Below are positions 11,060 through 22,287 of a stretch of DNA of 64,000 nucleotides, in pieces (position 1 is the first letter of the stretch; every line of letters begins with the position of its first letter). The position numbers and the translations under genes are program-made. The stretch covers positions 32,217 through 96,216 of the forward strand of contig NCSJ02000158.1 of NCBI GenBank assembly GCA_002812745.2, read 5' to 3'. The notes below the pieces were generated by a model, which saw only the letters and a list, made by a program, of their open reading frames with translations, searched no databases and had not been told where the DNA came from. Origin of the DNA: Scytalidium lignicola. Lineage: Eukaryota; Ascomycota; Leotiomycetes.

Positions 11060-13332
11060 TATGGAAGAGATGTTGGAAGAAAGATGATTAAGGAGAAAGA
11101 AGGTAGAAGAGAGAAGAGAGGAAGAACTTGGAAGGCGAGGAAGTTGTAGGTGAAGGAAGTAAAGTCACACAACCACGTCAAACGGTTTGAAGGCTGCAGG
11201 AGAACAGGACTGGAAAAGCCTTCTAGGGGCTAAAAAACTGCCTGGCCAGATGTCCAACTGGGATAACGGGGAGACCTGGGTGGCAGTCCCGGAGGGAACA
11301 GCAGAGCAGCTAATCCTTGGGCTCTGAAGGGCAAGAGGCTCTCTCGTCCAATGAACAGGGTTTGAGATGCGTCCAAGTTGCAGCTGAGGCAGGCGGGGTG
11401 TAGGGAAGAATGAAGGATAAGAACGAGTGATGAGTGGGAGATGTGCGGTGGCCCTGGTAAAGCGAGGCGGCAGTGAGAGGTTGCTTTTGCTGGGCTGTGA
11501 ATCAATCCTGTCTGGGCCTGGTCTGGTGCCGCCCTAGGTATCACGCGGCTTCTTCAACGAGAAAGCTCGAGCTACTCTTGGAGAAAATCCGTCACTAAGC
11601 TGGCGCTGCTTTTAGACTGACAATCGTGGCCTGGTTTGCTGCTCAAGATCTCGGCCTGACCAGAGACTGACGATGCAAAAGTACTCGGATATGGAGAACA
11701 GTCCAAACCTGTCCCTCTTGGTGGTTTATGGAGTTTGAGAACTGGGGAATGCGTCGACGATGGGAAGTCCAACTTCAGCAGAGGAGGAATGCACTTTTTT
11801 GCAAAAAGATCCCCAGCCAAGGGGGGTTCTCTCCGCCCTTATGAGCGATCTCAGCAGACGGAGGTAGCCTGACCTTGGAGCAGTGCGACACAAGCTCACC
11901 CTTTCGTTGTCTCCCAACCAGCGCGTTTCCTGCGACTCCTTGCGGTGAGATATTCGCCAGTGGGGCCAAATGGCAGGACACAAGTCGAGGGCGAAGAAGG
12001 CACGGGAGGGTCGAGCTCAGGCTGCTTGATGCTGCACCCGCCACTCAGCAATCCAATTCAGCATTCCAACACGGCTGTGTCTCTGACTCGTCGTGCGAAG
12101 AAGTTGACGGGTGGAGTGGTATCGACTCTCTCGAGTTGTTCTGTCCTGTACCCGTACCTGGCGACCAGCCATCCAGCCATCCAGCCATCCAGCCCTTCTG
12201 GCCCTCTTCTGGCGCTCGCCCTAATTACACCCACAACCGAGTCGCACGCCTCGCGTTTTACACCAATTCACGACTACATCTAATAAATACAGGTTGCGTA
12301 CGAATGCGGTACGGGACTGGAGGGTACATGACTGATTGATTACTTTGGGAGCAGCCAGCCAGAACGCGTGTCCTGTACTGTAACAGCAGCAACAAGGAAC
12401 CTGCGCGAATGGGTGCGACCGTCGTGGCGTTGGGTATGAATGCGTTGCCGCCTAATAACCTGTGTCCGTCTACGCCCGCTCATTTGCTGCCAGCTTCCGT
12501 AAGGCAGCTAGACCACACAAAGTCTCCTCCCTTCTCCTCCCTTCTCCGATCTGATCGTCCGTCTCCAACGGCATCAGCTCCCTAGTGTTCCAGTGCTTCA
12601 ATGCTCCATTATTGCGTTGTCAACAAGTGCACCAAGAAACAACGCATGGTCCAACTCTGAGGCTTTCTTGTGGCTGGTTTGTACCGTAGTCCTAATATGC
12701 ACGGTACGAAGGTACCTAATACAACGCCAACCACTAAGACCACCAAAGACCAGGATACTCAGTGACATCCCGACCACTTCTCATGGACTCGTGAGGCTAG
12801 AAAAAGGGGACGGGAGCGACAAGATGAACTCTTTTCATGTTGTCCGTGCAGTAATGGAACTTTCAAAAATAAGATCGACCCCACGTTTTTTCATATCAGG
12901 AGAATGATCCATAGATGGCCTGCTTCCTGTGGAGGTACAGGCTTGCAGATAGGTACCGGGCATCAAAGGCTTCTAGACCTCTTTCATCCTCTAAAAGCAA
13001 GTCTCCTCGTAGATGGACATTGCATCTCGTCGTCACGAGGCACATGCATCTCCCACTTCCTTCAATCACATCTACTTCTCCAAGATAAGCCGATCCATGT
13101 TCCTTCTTGAAGGAGTGTCTGCGCATGGCCCTATATACGACCCTTTGGCCTTTAAGATGCACATGGCCTTGGTATATTGATTTGAGAGCCCATCGAGCCA
13201 CAACTCCTTCACCCCAAGCGGCTCATCCGGATCCCATCCGCCGTGCATACTCAGATGTGGGAAGCCAGAAACTAGGAAGTGTGTCAAGACTTCATAGGAC
13301 ATTCTCGCCGAACGACATGAGACTAAATCTGC
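11060..13332. other. Intergenic, no gene seen
   Basis: Promoter and 5' UTR space of the RfeG-like gene on the left and the 3' flank of the polymerase eta gene on the right. Overlapping frames of up to about 150 codons on both strands (11.2-12.3 kb) reflect higher GC and show no family resemblance. A short CCATCCAG repeat (about 12170-12195) is present. Confidence 0.5.
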
Positions 13333-15402
13333 TCATCTAAACGTAAGCTTGCTTTGACCTTTGTCTGGCTTCTTATGCCCATCTCCTGACTTCCTGTTAT
13401 TGGAATGGGAACTCGGCACTTTTTTGTTCGATGTCGTCTTGTTGCTGCTGCCGTTGCTGTTTATTGTAGGAAGCAAAAGGCCTCGACCACTGACACGATC
13501 ATCTTCATCCTGCAGATCTTTGGCGAAATGCCAATCCTGATGACTGAGAAGAGCATCGTCAGATTCCAGTGTCACGTTGCAACGAGGACATAAGACATTG
13601 GTAGACGATTCTTGCTGAATGGCAGTGGACTCCGGAGAGAATCTGCATTGCTCATCCTCGTGAGACAAATCTGGGGCTGTCGTACTTGGTAGACTAATCT
13701 GCGTCCTGGATGATTGCTCGCCCCCAAAATACTCGCCATGCTGTTCCACACTGCTTGCTTTAGTGAAAAATCTCCCAATACTGCCTTCATCCGTTCGTTT
13801 TCGCTTTGCTGCTGCTCCATCAAGGGGGACATCCTTGATTATTGGCCCCTTTTGGTTTGAGTTCAGGGCTTTTGCCTCGTCGCCTTTTACCAAGAAGGCC
13901 CCGATTCCCATGTTATCAACTACTCCATCCTCAAATCCACCAACACTAAGGCTGATATTCGAACAAGGCCATACATTACCTTCCAAGATTGTCTGTTCAA
14001 GTAGGGACTTTGCAAGGTCAAAAAGGACATGCTCGTCCAACTTCTTCCCCTGAGAAATTGGCGCTTGTCGGGATCTAGTCTGCCCACGTGAACGAATATG
14101 TAGATTGATAGTTTTTGGTCTTCTTTTGTTTTCAAGCACGCCTTCATCCACCAAACGGGAGAATATATCAGCCACAAATATCTTCAGCCAACGAGCAGCT
14201 TGTTCTGACGTATTGATGCTCGGCACGAACGACTTCGCAGAGAGCATAGATTTGATCTGCGTTCGAGAATTCACCTCACTGGAATCAACGCCACGTATAA
14301 CGTGATAAACCCAAGAGCCCGTATCGTCGCCCAGCTTCTGCTTCATCTGCTCGATGGGTATAGATAGCAGTTCTTTGACTTCGTCTGTGTTAAAATTTGC
14401 TACCACGTGCTCTCCTAACTTGCCCCCAAGATTTCTTATTTTGGTGACCTTAAATCCCAAAAGAAAATTTTGGACCGCACGGTTACGGATAACCGTCTGC
14501 TGATTTGGCTTCTTGTATCCAGATCCTAGTTTTGAAAGCATTTTATTATGTGCAATGCCAGCTGAGCATGTATATTTGAGCTTCTCCCGAATAGCAGCCC
14601 GAACACCGCGCAAAATCTCCGAGCCTAATAGCATGGCTATGTCATCCCAATCCGGTGGATCTTCTTCAGTCTCATCAGTATCTAAATCGACCAGTGAATC
14701 TGCCCGCCAGTCAAGAACCGTTGAAGGTGGCATTGGTAAGTTCTCTGAAGGGTCATCGTGCGGTGGAGGAGCCGAAAGCTCTGGGTAACGTTTAATAAGA
14801 ATCGAATGTATTTGGGCGGAGAGATCCAGGAAGACCTCATCAATACCAGCTTTCTCTATCACTTGTAGGTTCGCTGGGAGCGTCTCTTTTATACAAGCAA
14901 ATATCTTTCGAGACTCGAGGCGATATGGATCTAAGGATACTTTATCCCGTGCAATATTCTTCGCAGAATCATCACGGTAAGCCCATTTGTCATCGCCTTC
15001 TCTCCAGGTAGCGACATGCTGCATGACCAGCTCGGGACAGAGCCTCTTAGCTTCTGCAATTGCAATATGTCTAGTTAATCCGAATTTACGTGCCGGATAG
15101 TTGATGGCAATGAGCCCTTTCCTGGAGCTTTTAGCAGACCATTATGTAATCTATAAGAAAATATGATCATACCATTGTTGTACAGCTAGAGGTGTATCTT
15201 CTGGAAGTTTAAGCCTTACCATTTCACATTGAGCATAAAATGCATCAAGATCGAGATGAGCAATGACGCGGAGCGGACAAGTTGTTGAAGAGAGTGCGAG
15301 TTGTGCAAGATGTTTATACGTGAATTTTGACTTTCTATGATTCCCATCCACTCCAGAGATTTGTGATGAGACAAAAGGTTGAGACGAAGACATGCTAGCC
15401 AT
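13333..15402 (-). CDS. rad30: DNA polymerase eta (Y-family translesion polymerase, Rad30)
   Basis: Two exons, 15402-15173 and 15121-13333, separated by a 51-bp GT..AG intron, encode 672 residues. The join restores the motif QQWKGLIAINYPARKFG. Seen: the palm metal ligands in LDLDAFYAQCE (Asp51, Asp53) and IDEVFLDLS (Asp171, Glu172); a helix-hairpin region around IRNLGGKLGEHV; a little-finger region with INLHIRSRGQTRSRQAP. A C2H2 ubiquitin-binding zinc finger follows (Cys588, Cys591, His604, His608). The extreme C-terminus QSKLTFR fits a PCNA-interacting peptide. Known: Pol eta bypasses UV-induced cyclobutane dimers in the nucleus after PCNA monoubiquitylation, which the UBZ and PIP elements read. 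Length is normal for fungal Rad30. The residue before IDE is Gly where Ser is common. The start is the first ATG; another ATG three codons on is equally possible. Confidence 0.95.
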
Positions 15403-18400
15403 TTATCCCACCGCAGGGCTTCTAAGTATGGTTCATGACTCCAGCTAAGTTCTAGCGTGGTTTGTAGCTGAGTTCAGCTCGATGGGTTAGTACAAGTTTT
15501 GGGACGAGATTACTACGAGCCATGCTCGCACATCCTGAGGTTCTGTGGTGTAGAGTTCGAGTTTGAATTTGGAGGTGCACATCTGAATTATTTGAGGTGT
15601 GTATACCTATCGCCTAGAGCAGCTGGGCTTAAGCGGTGCCACTACCGTAATGTAATCATGACGCGCACGAACGGGTTCGCCCGCAGCTTCTCCATGCGAA
15701 TCAATAGAACTAACCACGATCACCCCCCTTAACGTCCATCTTATATGTCGTTTTATTGCAATAACTAGTGAGAGCAATCTAACATGGAATTTGCTCTAAT
15801 TGTTTTTCAAGTCGATTATCAGCAAAGGAATATAGACGTAAGATTACTAGAGCGACCGCATCATCCATGATATCCATCACGAACAACACGTGCACCCTTT
15901 TCTCGTTTCGTACTTGCGTCCGAANCCCCCCCTCGATAAACGCTTTGACCTACACCAGATTTCATTATGATGATATCTCCTTTTGGTAATAGAGGCGCGT
16001 TCTACAGACCTAGTGGCTGCATGTCTGCGTGTGAGATATGAGACGGTCTTCAGTGGAAGCTGCTTTGATTGGCAAATCTACCTTCTCAAGCCTGTGCAGA
16101 CCGGCACCCTGGAGATTGCAACCATGAAATCTTAATCTACTGCAAAGTGTGCAGAAATAATCACGGAAGAACGGACGAAGTCAAAAGATCTAAAACAATA
16201 TTCAATGCATATCAAAGAAAGAAAAGTCAAAGGACAATGTCTAGCTTAAGGAACTAAGAGCTTTGGCTTTAATAATACCAGACTCTACTCCTCATTGTTA
16301 AGTATCCTGAGCAGGAACGAGGCGCCTGTAGAACGGCCATCACCTTGCAGCCACACCCTCCTATCTGCACGATTTTTTTGGGGGGTGATATTGAGTGAGG
16401 GGTAGTAGACTAGGCCGTATTTCTAAGTGTTGGTGCTTCTGGAACAAACAAATAGCGGGATGGTATCTAAAGGAAATCCTACGCACGCATGTATTGTACT
16501 TCATGATCCGTTCTTGTCCTTCATCCGATATATGGTCTCGTCAGTGTCTCTGAATACGCTTGTTCTGGACATTTTTTTTGGTGGTAGTCATGTCGATATT
16601 TGCTGATAGCAGAAGACCCAGCACATAGCTCCATTATTTGATGAGGCTGGCATCTTTGTTATTCATCAACGCTTCTCCGTCTCTTTAGCATTTTCCCAAT
16701 CCGCAGGAATGAACAATTTTGCTTTTCCGGCTAGACAACGATCGTCAGAGAGGCTTGTGAATACTGCACAGATGAACTGTCAGGAGGATATTCACATTAG
16801 CTGCTGCACAGCCCATCGAACGCATCTGCAGGGCGCGTAGAAGGTCCGTAGACGGTCTTTTCGGCATCTGCCACGAGGTAAGGCAGGAGCTTCAGCCCCC
16901 ATTGCCTTAACTAGTGGGATCCAATAGTAATTGCTTTACTCACCGGTTTTAGGTTCAAACATAATTACTTGTGCTGCTGGCAATATCATCATCTTGAAAT
17001 GGTGCCATTACTACCACCCTGGTACACTGTGATGCACTAAACTGGTCCATCAAAGAGTTTGTAAACCCATGTGAGGCTCATCTACACAACACAGAACGAT
17101 CCGACTGGGAAGCTCAGGGATGTGGCGAAGGAGTTAATTTGGTCATCACGAGCTCGTTGAGCTCGCTGCACTATACCCTGCTATTCAAAGTCGGAGATGG
17201 ACAGACTAGGTGAACATAACACACTAGTCATCATGGCAGTGTAGAAGGTCACGCTCCTAATACATTATGGATCTCTACATACAACTGAGTTGTCTCGAGC
17301 ATGCTATGTGCTATGACTACCTCATTGTGTGTCACAAAAAGGGGCATCGGTGAACGAGGTTGTTATCACAGAGAAAAACATAACCGGCTATGAGATCACT
17401 ATCTGCTGCGGATTTTTTGCCCAGCACTTGCCTCACCCGGCTTTAGGTTAGTCGGCTCCTAGATCTGAGATGCCGTCATAAGGGAGGCATGGCTGCCTTT
17501 TTTTCTTTTCTTTTAGCAGCATATAGCCCCTGCTGACGCAACTATACTATGTCGAAGGGACCCTAGATACGTGCCTTGATTAATGAATAAATGGTCACAA
17601 GGATTAAAGGGCACAATTCCCTCGCCTGTATGGTTTTTCTTATTGGTTGACTCCCCTATTCTCCTTGCACTTAGAGAAGAGCCTCATGTGATTGTGTTGC
17701 CCTTGCGAACGAATTGCATGGCTAACTTCCTCGCTCCGTAGCACAGCTTGCCTTCCACTGAAAAGCACGTATATCAGTGAATGGACGGGATGGCCGACGA
17801 TATCGAAATTAGTATCACTCTATATCCCGCTTGTCAAAGTACAAGGGTTTTAGGAAATACATATGGAACTTGGTTTGACAAGCTGATAGGGGACGAGAGA
17901 AAGAGTGCCCTGAAAAAGTATTTGACACTAGCTCTAACACTGGCGGCCTCTTCCTAGCGGCCTGGCTACTTCGGTCAGCAACCCAATACCCGGAAGAGCA
18001 ACCTCTTCTCTTAGGCGGACTCAACTACTTAGCCCCTTGATGACTGGAAAGTGTCCGAGACGGCCCGGTTTTGAAAGACAACAGGCTAGAAACTCGGGGT
18101 TGTGTCATAAGCTAATGGACGAGTAACATCAACCACGAGCGGTTTCTACAATTATATGGAGAGTTACTGTTGAAATGGACTCGCCGAAAATACTCTTGGC
18201 TCGGTGTAGAGTGTTTGAAGGGCCTCCAGGGGCGTCTCAAAGGGCGTCAGACAGGGAGAGGCCCTTTATTAAGATGTCTTCGTCGACTTGCTCAAAAGGA
18301 GAACAAAGGGACCAGAGGAAATATTTAATAGCATCCTTCTGCTGCAAACCAAGATCACAACCAAGACGGACATCGACAACAAGCATCGCTCTCTTCGAAC

Positions 18401-18638
18401 TCTCTAGCTCGGTCAGATTTCAGGAGATTGAGACTTGAGATCCTTTTTTCTCCCACAATCTCAATTTAGGGGCAAAATCAAGCTGTTGGTTCCAGGAGAC
18501 ACACATAGTAATGTATGCACCGCTTTACCACAACTCTAGATTCATTGCCAACAGAAGTATAGGGCTGGAAAGCGTCTACCTCATAGTACAATTAGCCACC
18601 AGGGCATTCAGGAATCGGCATGGACTCAAGCAGCGGAC
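15403..18638. other. Intergenic, no gene seen
   Basis: Over 3 kb with only short, unrelated frames on both strands and no splice-joined protein that I can recognise. An N at 15925 precedes a run of seven C. Confidence 0.5.
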
Positions 18639-18902
18639 ATGACTAATTGGTGGAAATGCCACAAATGTACCCGTGAAGTGAATCCGGAAGCCTGGGACAA
18701 GACCTGTCCAGATTGTGGACATATTAAATGTTCAGATTGCGGTCCTGTTCCACAGCACCATGGGTGGTCACAGTTCACTAGACAGCCATCCATGGCAGGG
18801 TGGTGGGATTGTTGCTCTTGTGGCTTTCAGGTTAATTCTGCGTTGTATGGGTGGGTGTGTAATTGTGGACACGCAGTTTGTAGCTATTGTCACAAGCACT
18901 AG
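18639..18902 (+). CDS. Small cysteine-rich protein with two zinc-ribbon-like modules
   Basis: An intronless 87-residue protein. It reads as two related halves. Module 1 is WWKCHKCTREVNPEAW then CPDCGHIKCSDC; module 2 is WWDCCSCGFQVNSALYGW then CNCGHAVCSYC. Each half has two Cys pairs, a Trp just before the first pair, an Asn between the pairs and a CGH motif, which suggests an internal duplication and one zinc per half. I do not recognise a named family; small proteins of this layout are common as hypotheticals in plant-associated ascomycetes. No signal peptide or membrane segment is seen, so a cytosolic or nuclear protein is likely. A nine-codon upstream frame (ATG at 18620, stop at 18644-18646) overlaps the start codon and could lower translation. 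The gene stands alone, more than 3 kb from either neighbour. Confidence 0.75.
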   Translation: MTNWWKCHKCTREVNPEAWDKTCPDCGHIKCSDCGPVPQHHGWSQFTRQPSMAGWWDCCSCGFQVNSALYGWVCNCGHAVCSYCHKH

Positions 18903-21578
18903 TTCTTTACTACTCGGAGTAGTTAATGATAGAGGGATATGGAGAGAAGAAATGATGTCTGAAGGTCAGATGATGAAAGGTAGAAGGGGATGGGGTGCGT
19001 TGGTCGGAAGGAAGGAAGGGCTATAACAATTCGTTCTTAGTCAAATATTTGACCGTGCTGCGATTGATATTCTTTTAATGTTTGTTGTCTTTATTAGATA
19101 GTCCGCTGGCCTGGTTATCTAATTTAAATCATGCGTATCCAAATATCTGGATGATATAACGGAGTTTAATGTTGAATAAGTCCAGCGATGTTCCTTCCAA
19201 CAACTCTTGCTCTATCTCTTCCAAATCGTCAGTAACAACTTCCATGCTTCAAAATTACTATAAAGAATAAGTCTTGATTAGGCATTTCTTCGGTTTCATC
19301 TTTCCTTGTGGCAAGGTAACTTTGTATCCTCGCCTTCAATGATTAGTTATTAAATTTAACGTCTCTTGGGGCAACTTTCCCTTACAACATTAGTTTTGAG
19401 GTGGTGAATTCACAAATTAAATTTGCCAGTCAAAATCTAGATGTAACGAAGGGAATAAACAATTAGTATCTCTAGCCTAGATCTAAATAAAGTGGTAAAG
19501 CTAGTTTAGAAGCAGGAAGTTTTGGGGGGTTTTGAAGAATTGCAGATTAATATAGTGGTTAATGCAAATGTAGTGTCATCAATAAAGTTGGAATTATTAA
19601 AGTGAATGTTATTGCAACTTAGCAACTCGCTTAAAATGGTAACAGGAGAGAATATTCAATGTGGAAAAAGGATTGATATCATTGTGTAAGCTGAATTTGA
19701 AAATAGCTCGCCAACATCCAAATCACGCGACCAGACTACTTGGCCAAACCTTAATATCTCATCTTTGAAAGGTTTCAAAACTTTCATCCTTCTTATTATC
19801 AGCCTTGTGAAGGGAAACTTACATTAATCATGGCAACAACCATGGAAGCATTACCATCTACACCATCCAAAATCGAAGCCGACGTGCTTTTTATATCTCC
19901 ATTAAGGACACATTCTACCCTCCAGTTAGCACGAAAGTGCAAAATCACCTCTTCTGCAGAACAGTTTTCCCCGAAGCGATCTGCTCTTATTGCTCCATCA
20001 GGAGTCTTTTCTTCCTTGCAGACAAACCTCAGTTCTATTATATCCTAATCCGTTTTATTTGCCTTTCCTTTCTAGTCAAGTTACAATAGGTAAGTTCTCC
20101 TTTCAACAAAACATTCCATCTATATTACAATATTTTTATTCAATAATTCTGGTTCATTGAATGGATGATTCAGAAGGTATACACACCCATTTCATGAATT
20201 AAAAATGATCCATTGAATGCAAGATTACAAATTCAAATTATATTCAATACGGTTCGGAAAGTATCTAAATACGTGGAATATAGACTAGACTTTTATTACT
20301 TCTTCATTCAATATAGATCTGTGCATCTATTAAAGTTCTTAACTCCACTTCCTTTTTTTCGTTCTCTCTTTCTTTCCAGACTCGAATAAAGTCATCACAA
20401 GAAATAGTCCAAGCATTAGCAGGCACTGTTGCAGAACTAGATCTCGATATTTCAGTTAAGAGATCAGAAAATCAAGATGGAATACTAACGAATGACAAAG
20501 AAATCGATATCAGATGCTAGTATTATGTGCACGCGTTGGCAGATTAGGTAAATCGTAATACGACCAAGCCACCTCCACCAATACCTAGAGAGGCTATTTG
20601 ATCCTGAGATCACGAAATGGTGGACGAGATTAGCAGAGTCCAAAATGGAGAAGGCCAAACTACAGAGAGCTAGATTATGATAGGGATGCAGAATCAGATG
20701 ATTCAGACTTAAAGGGTTAGAGCAGCTGTTCCATAGATCATTTACTCGTTGCTACCAAGAATCTTTATCACTCTATATAAGACTGTTGGTATTTCAGAAA
20801 GTATAAGTATTGATATTCTTTTCAGGCATCTATTTTTCAAAACAGCCGTCTGCTGTATTTGGGAACTATCCTGGTCAAAATTCTGGCGAGGTATAGCTAA
20901 TAGTTTCCCTCCACTAAGGTATTATTATCAAAATGTTATTACTGTTATCGTTATTTTTGTTTAGTTGGGTCTCGGATCTGCTAAATGTTATGTTAATTTG
21001 TTTACTAGGTTGTTTTGCAAATAGCTCTTTCTCTACATCACGGTGGACTTAGTTTTTATATAATCACCTGCACTTTAAATGATACAGAGAGTACTATTTT
21101 AACACTCTTTTATCATAAAACTTAGCTTTTAGGATGACAACCTGCTTTATTTCTGGCAAATCAAATTGAAATTAGATCAGTGGACAGAATGTTAATGTAA
21201 GAGTTGATAAATGTTCTATGTCAGATTTGTAACTACAATGGATTTTTGCTGATTTCTAGAGAAGGGCTATCTTTCAGAATTTTACCAAAGAAGAGTTACG
21301 CTTGTCCAGCGCCGATTTCTATAATCAACTATACATTAGTACTGTTCTAAGACTTTCTAATATATACGTCGTACAGACTAAAACTCACCTCTCGCGCATT
21401 CTTCTCAACTTCAACTTCAACCAATTACTTCCGCTTCTTTAATGTGTTGTGAATATTCTAGAGCAGTACTTCAGGCTATCGGTTTAAAGGGTTTTTCATA
21501 TGAATTCAGAGAGTGGCACTATTATTATAATTGTATTTTAAGCTCTATCAGAGAGTAAAAGCAGGTTTATAGTCATAA
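18903..21578. other. Intergenic, AT-leaning, with scattered coding-like fragments
   Basis: No complete gene is seen. Two patches look more coding than chance (a 38-codon minus frame at 19129-19245 and plus-strand fragments at 19830-20690, described separately). The rest is AT-leaning with short frames. Confidence 0.45.
19830..20690 (+). pseudogene. Possible decayed gene of unknown family
   Basis: Three plus-strand patches have coding character but do not join into one clean frame. 19830-20048 opens with an ATG and reads MATTMEALPSTPSKIEAD, with serine-rich continuation to a stop. After a pyrimidine tract and AG at 20380, a second patch reads SSQEIVQALAGTVAELDLDI to a stop near 20520. A third, about 20560-20690, contains YLERLFDPEITKWWTRLAES, followed by a Lys/Arg-rich stretch and a stop. 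Good-looking splice signals are present (donor GTAAGT near 20091, acceptor TTTCCAG near 20380), but in-frame stops remain between patches. It may be a pseudogene or a multi-intron gene I failed to solve. The family is unknown. Confidence 0.3.
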
Positions 21579-21856
21579 CGAGCCGGGTGCTGTATGTCTG
21601 TGTCGCACAGCATACATTGCAATAACAATCATGAAAATTAGGCATAAAAGATCAATTTAATTGGGAGTAGTTTATTTCTATCATTTTATAAGTATATTGA
21701 CTTAATGTTCCTGTATTAGAAATTAAATCTATCTGATTTGGTAATACATTATTCTATTCTTTTATAATTACAATTTCAATCGCTTGCTTGGTTATTGGTT
21801 GCATTTTGCGTTTGTGAGGGTTACCTGTGCGACACAGACTTACAGCACCCGGCTCG
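21579..21856. mobile_element. MITE-like element, 32-bp terminal inverted repeats, TAA target duplication
   Basis: The segment begins CGAGCCGGGTGCTGTATGTC and ends with its reverse complement. The terminal repeats are 21579-21610 and 21825-21856, 32 bp with one mismatch. The same trinucleotide TAA flanks both ends (21576-21578 and 21857-21859). At 278 bp it is too small to encode a transposase and contains none. Size, inverted ends and a 3-bp TWA-type duplication fit a miniature inverted-repeat element of the PIF/Harbinger class; the class is inference from the duplication only. Confidence 0.75.
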
Positions 21857-22287
21857 TAAGTTGTTATGGTTTGTATGGTCTGTCGACAAGTGAGAATTTA
21901 AAAGGTCTTTGGAATAGATTTTGTTTGACTTTGTATTNAAAAAAACACGTTCTTTTAAACATTCATTATTTGTCCGATAACCTAGTATATTCATCACAAT
22001 TCAGAAGAGAGCAACATACCTTTCATCGATCATACGCTACCAAGAACCACCATCTTGTCAGAAGACTAATTTACAAAATAAAAGGCGCCATGCTCTATGC
22101 ACAATTCAGACCAAACAATTAACCGGATCCTCTTCCTTCCCATTTAAGATAAATACAATCCTCATAATGATATGAGACGAATATTACTTCCACGCAGAGA
22201 TAGCAGCTATCCATTTATCCTGGTCTTTTCTATGTAGGGAAAACCATATTAGTTATTGAACTTCCAAATGGTGCTTCAGGGGAAGAC

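Noticed and set aside
12164..12196. CCATCCAG short tandem repeat
   Set aside because: Only about three units in noncoding DNA; no sign of function.
11230..12340. Frames of 80-154 codons on both strands
   Set aside because: Overlapping in several phases, with no domain, in the promoter region of the RfeG-like gene.
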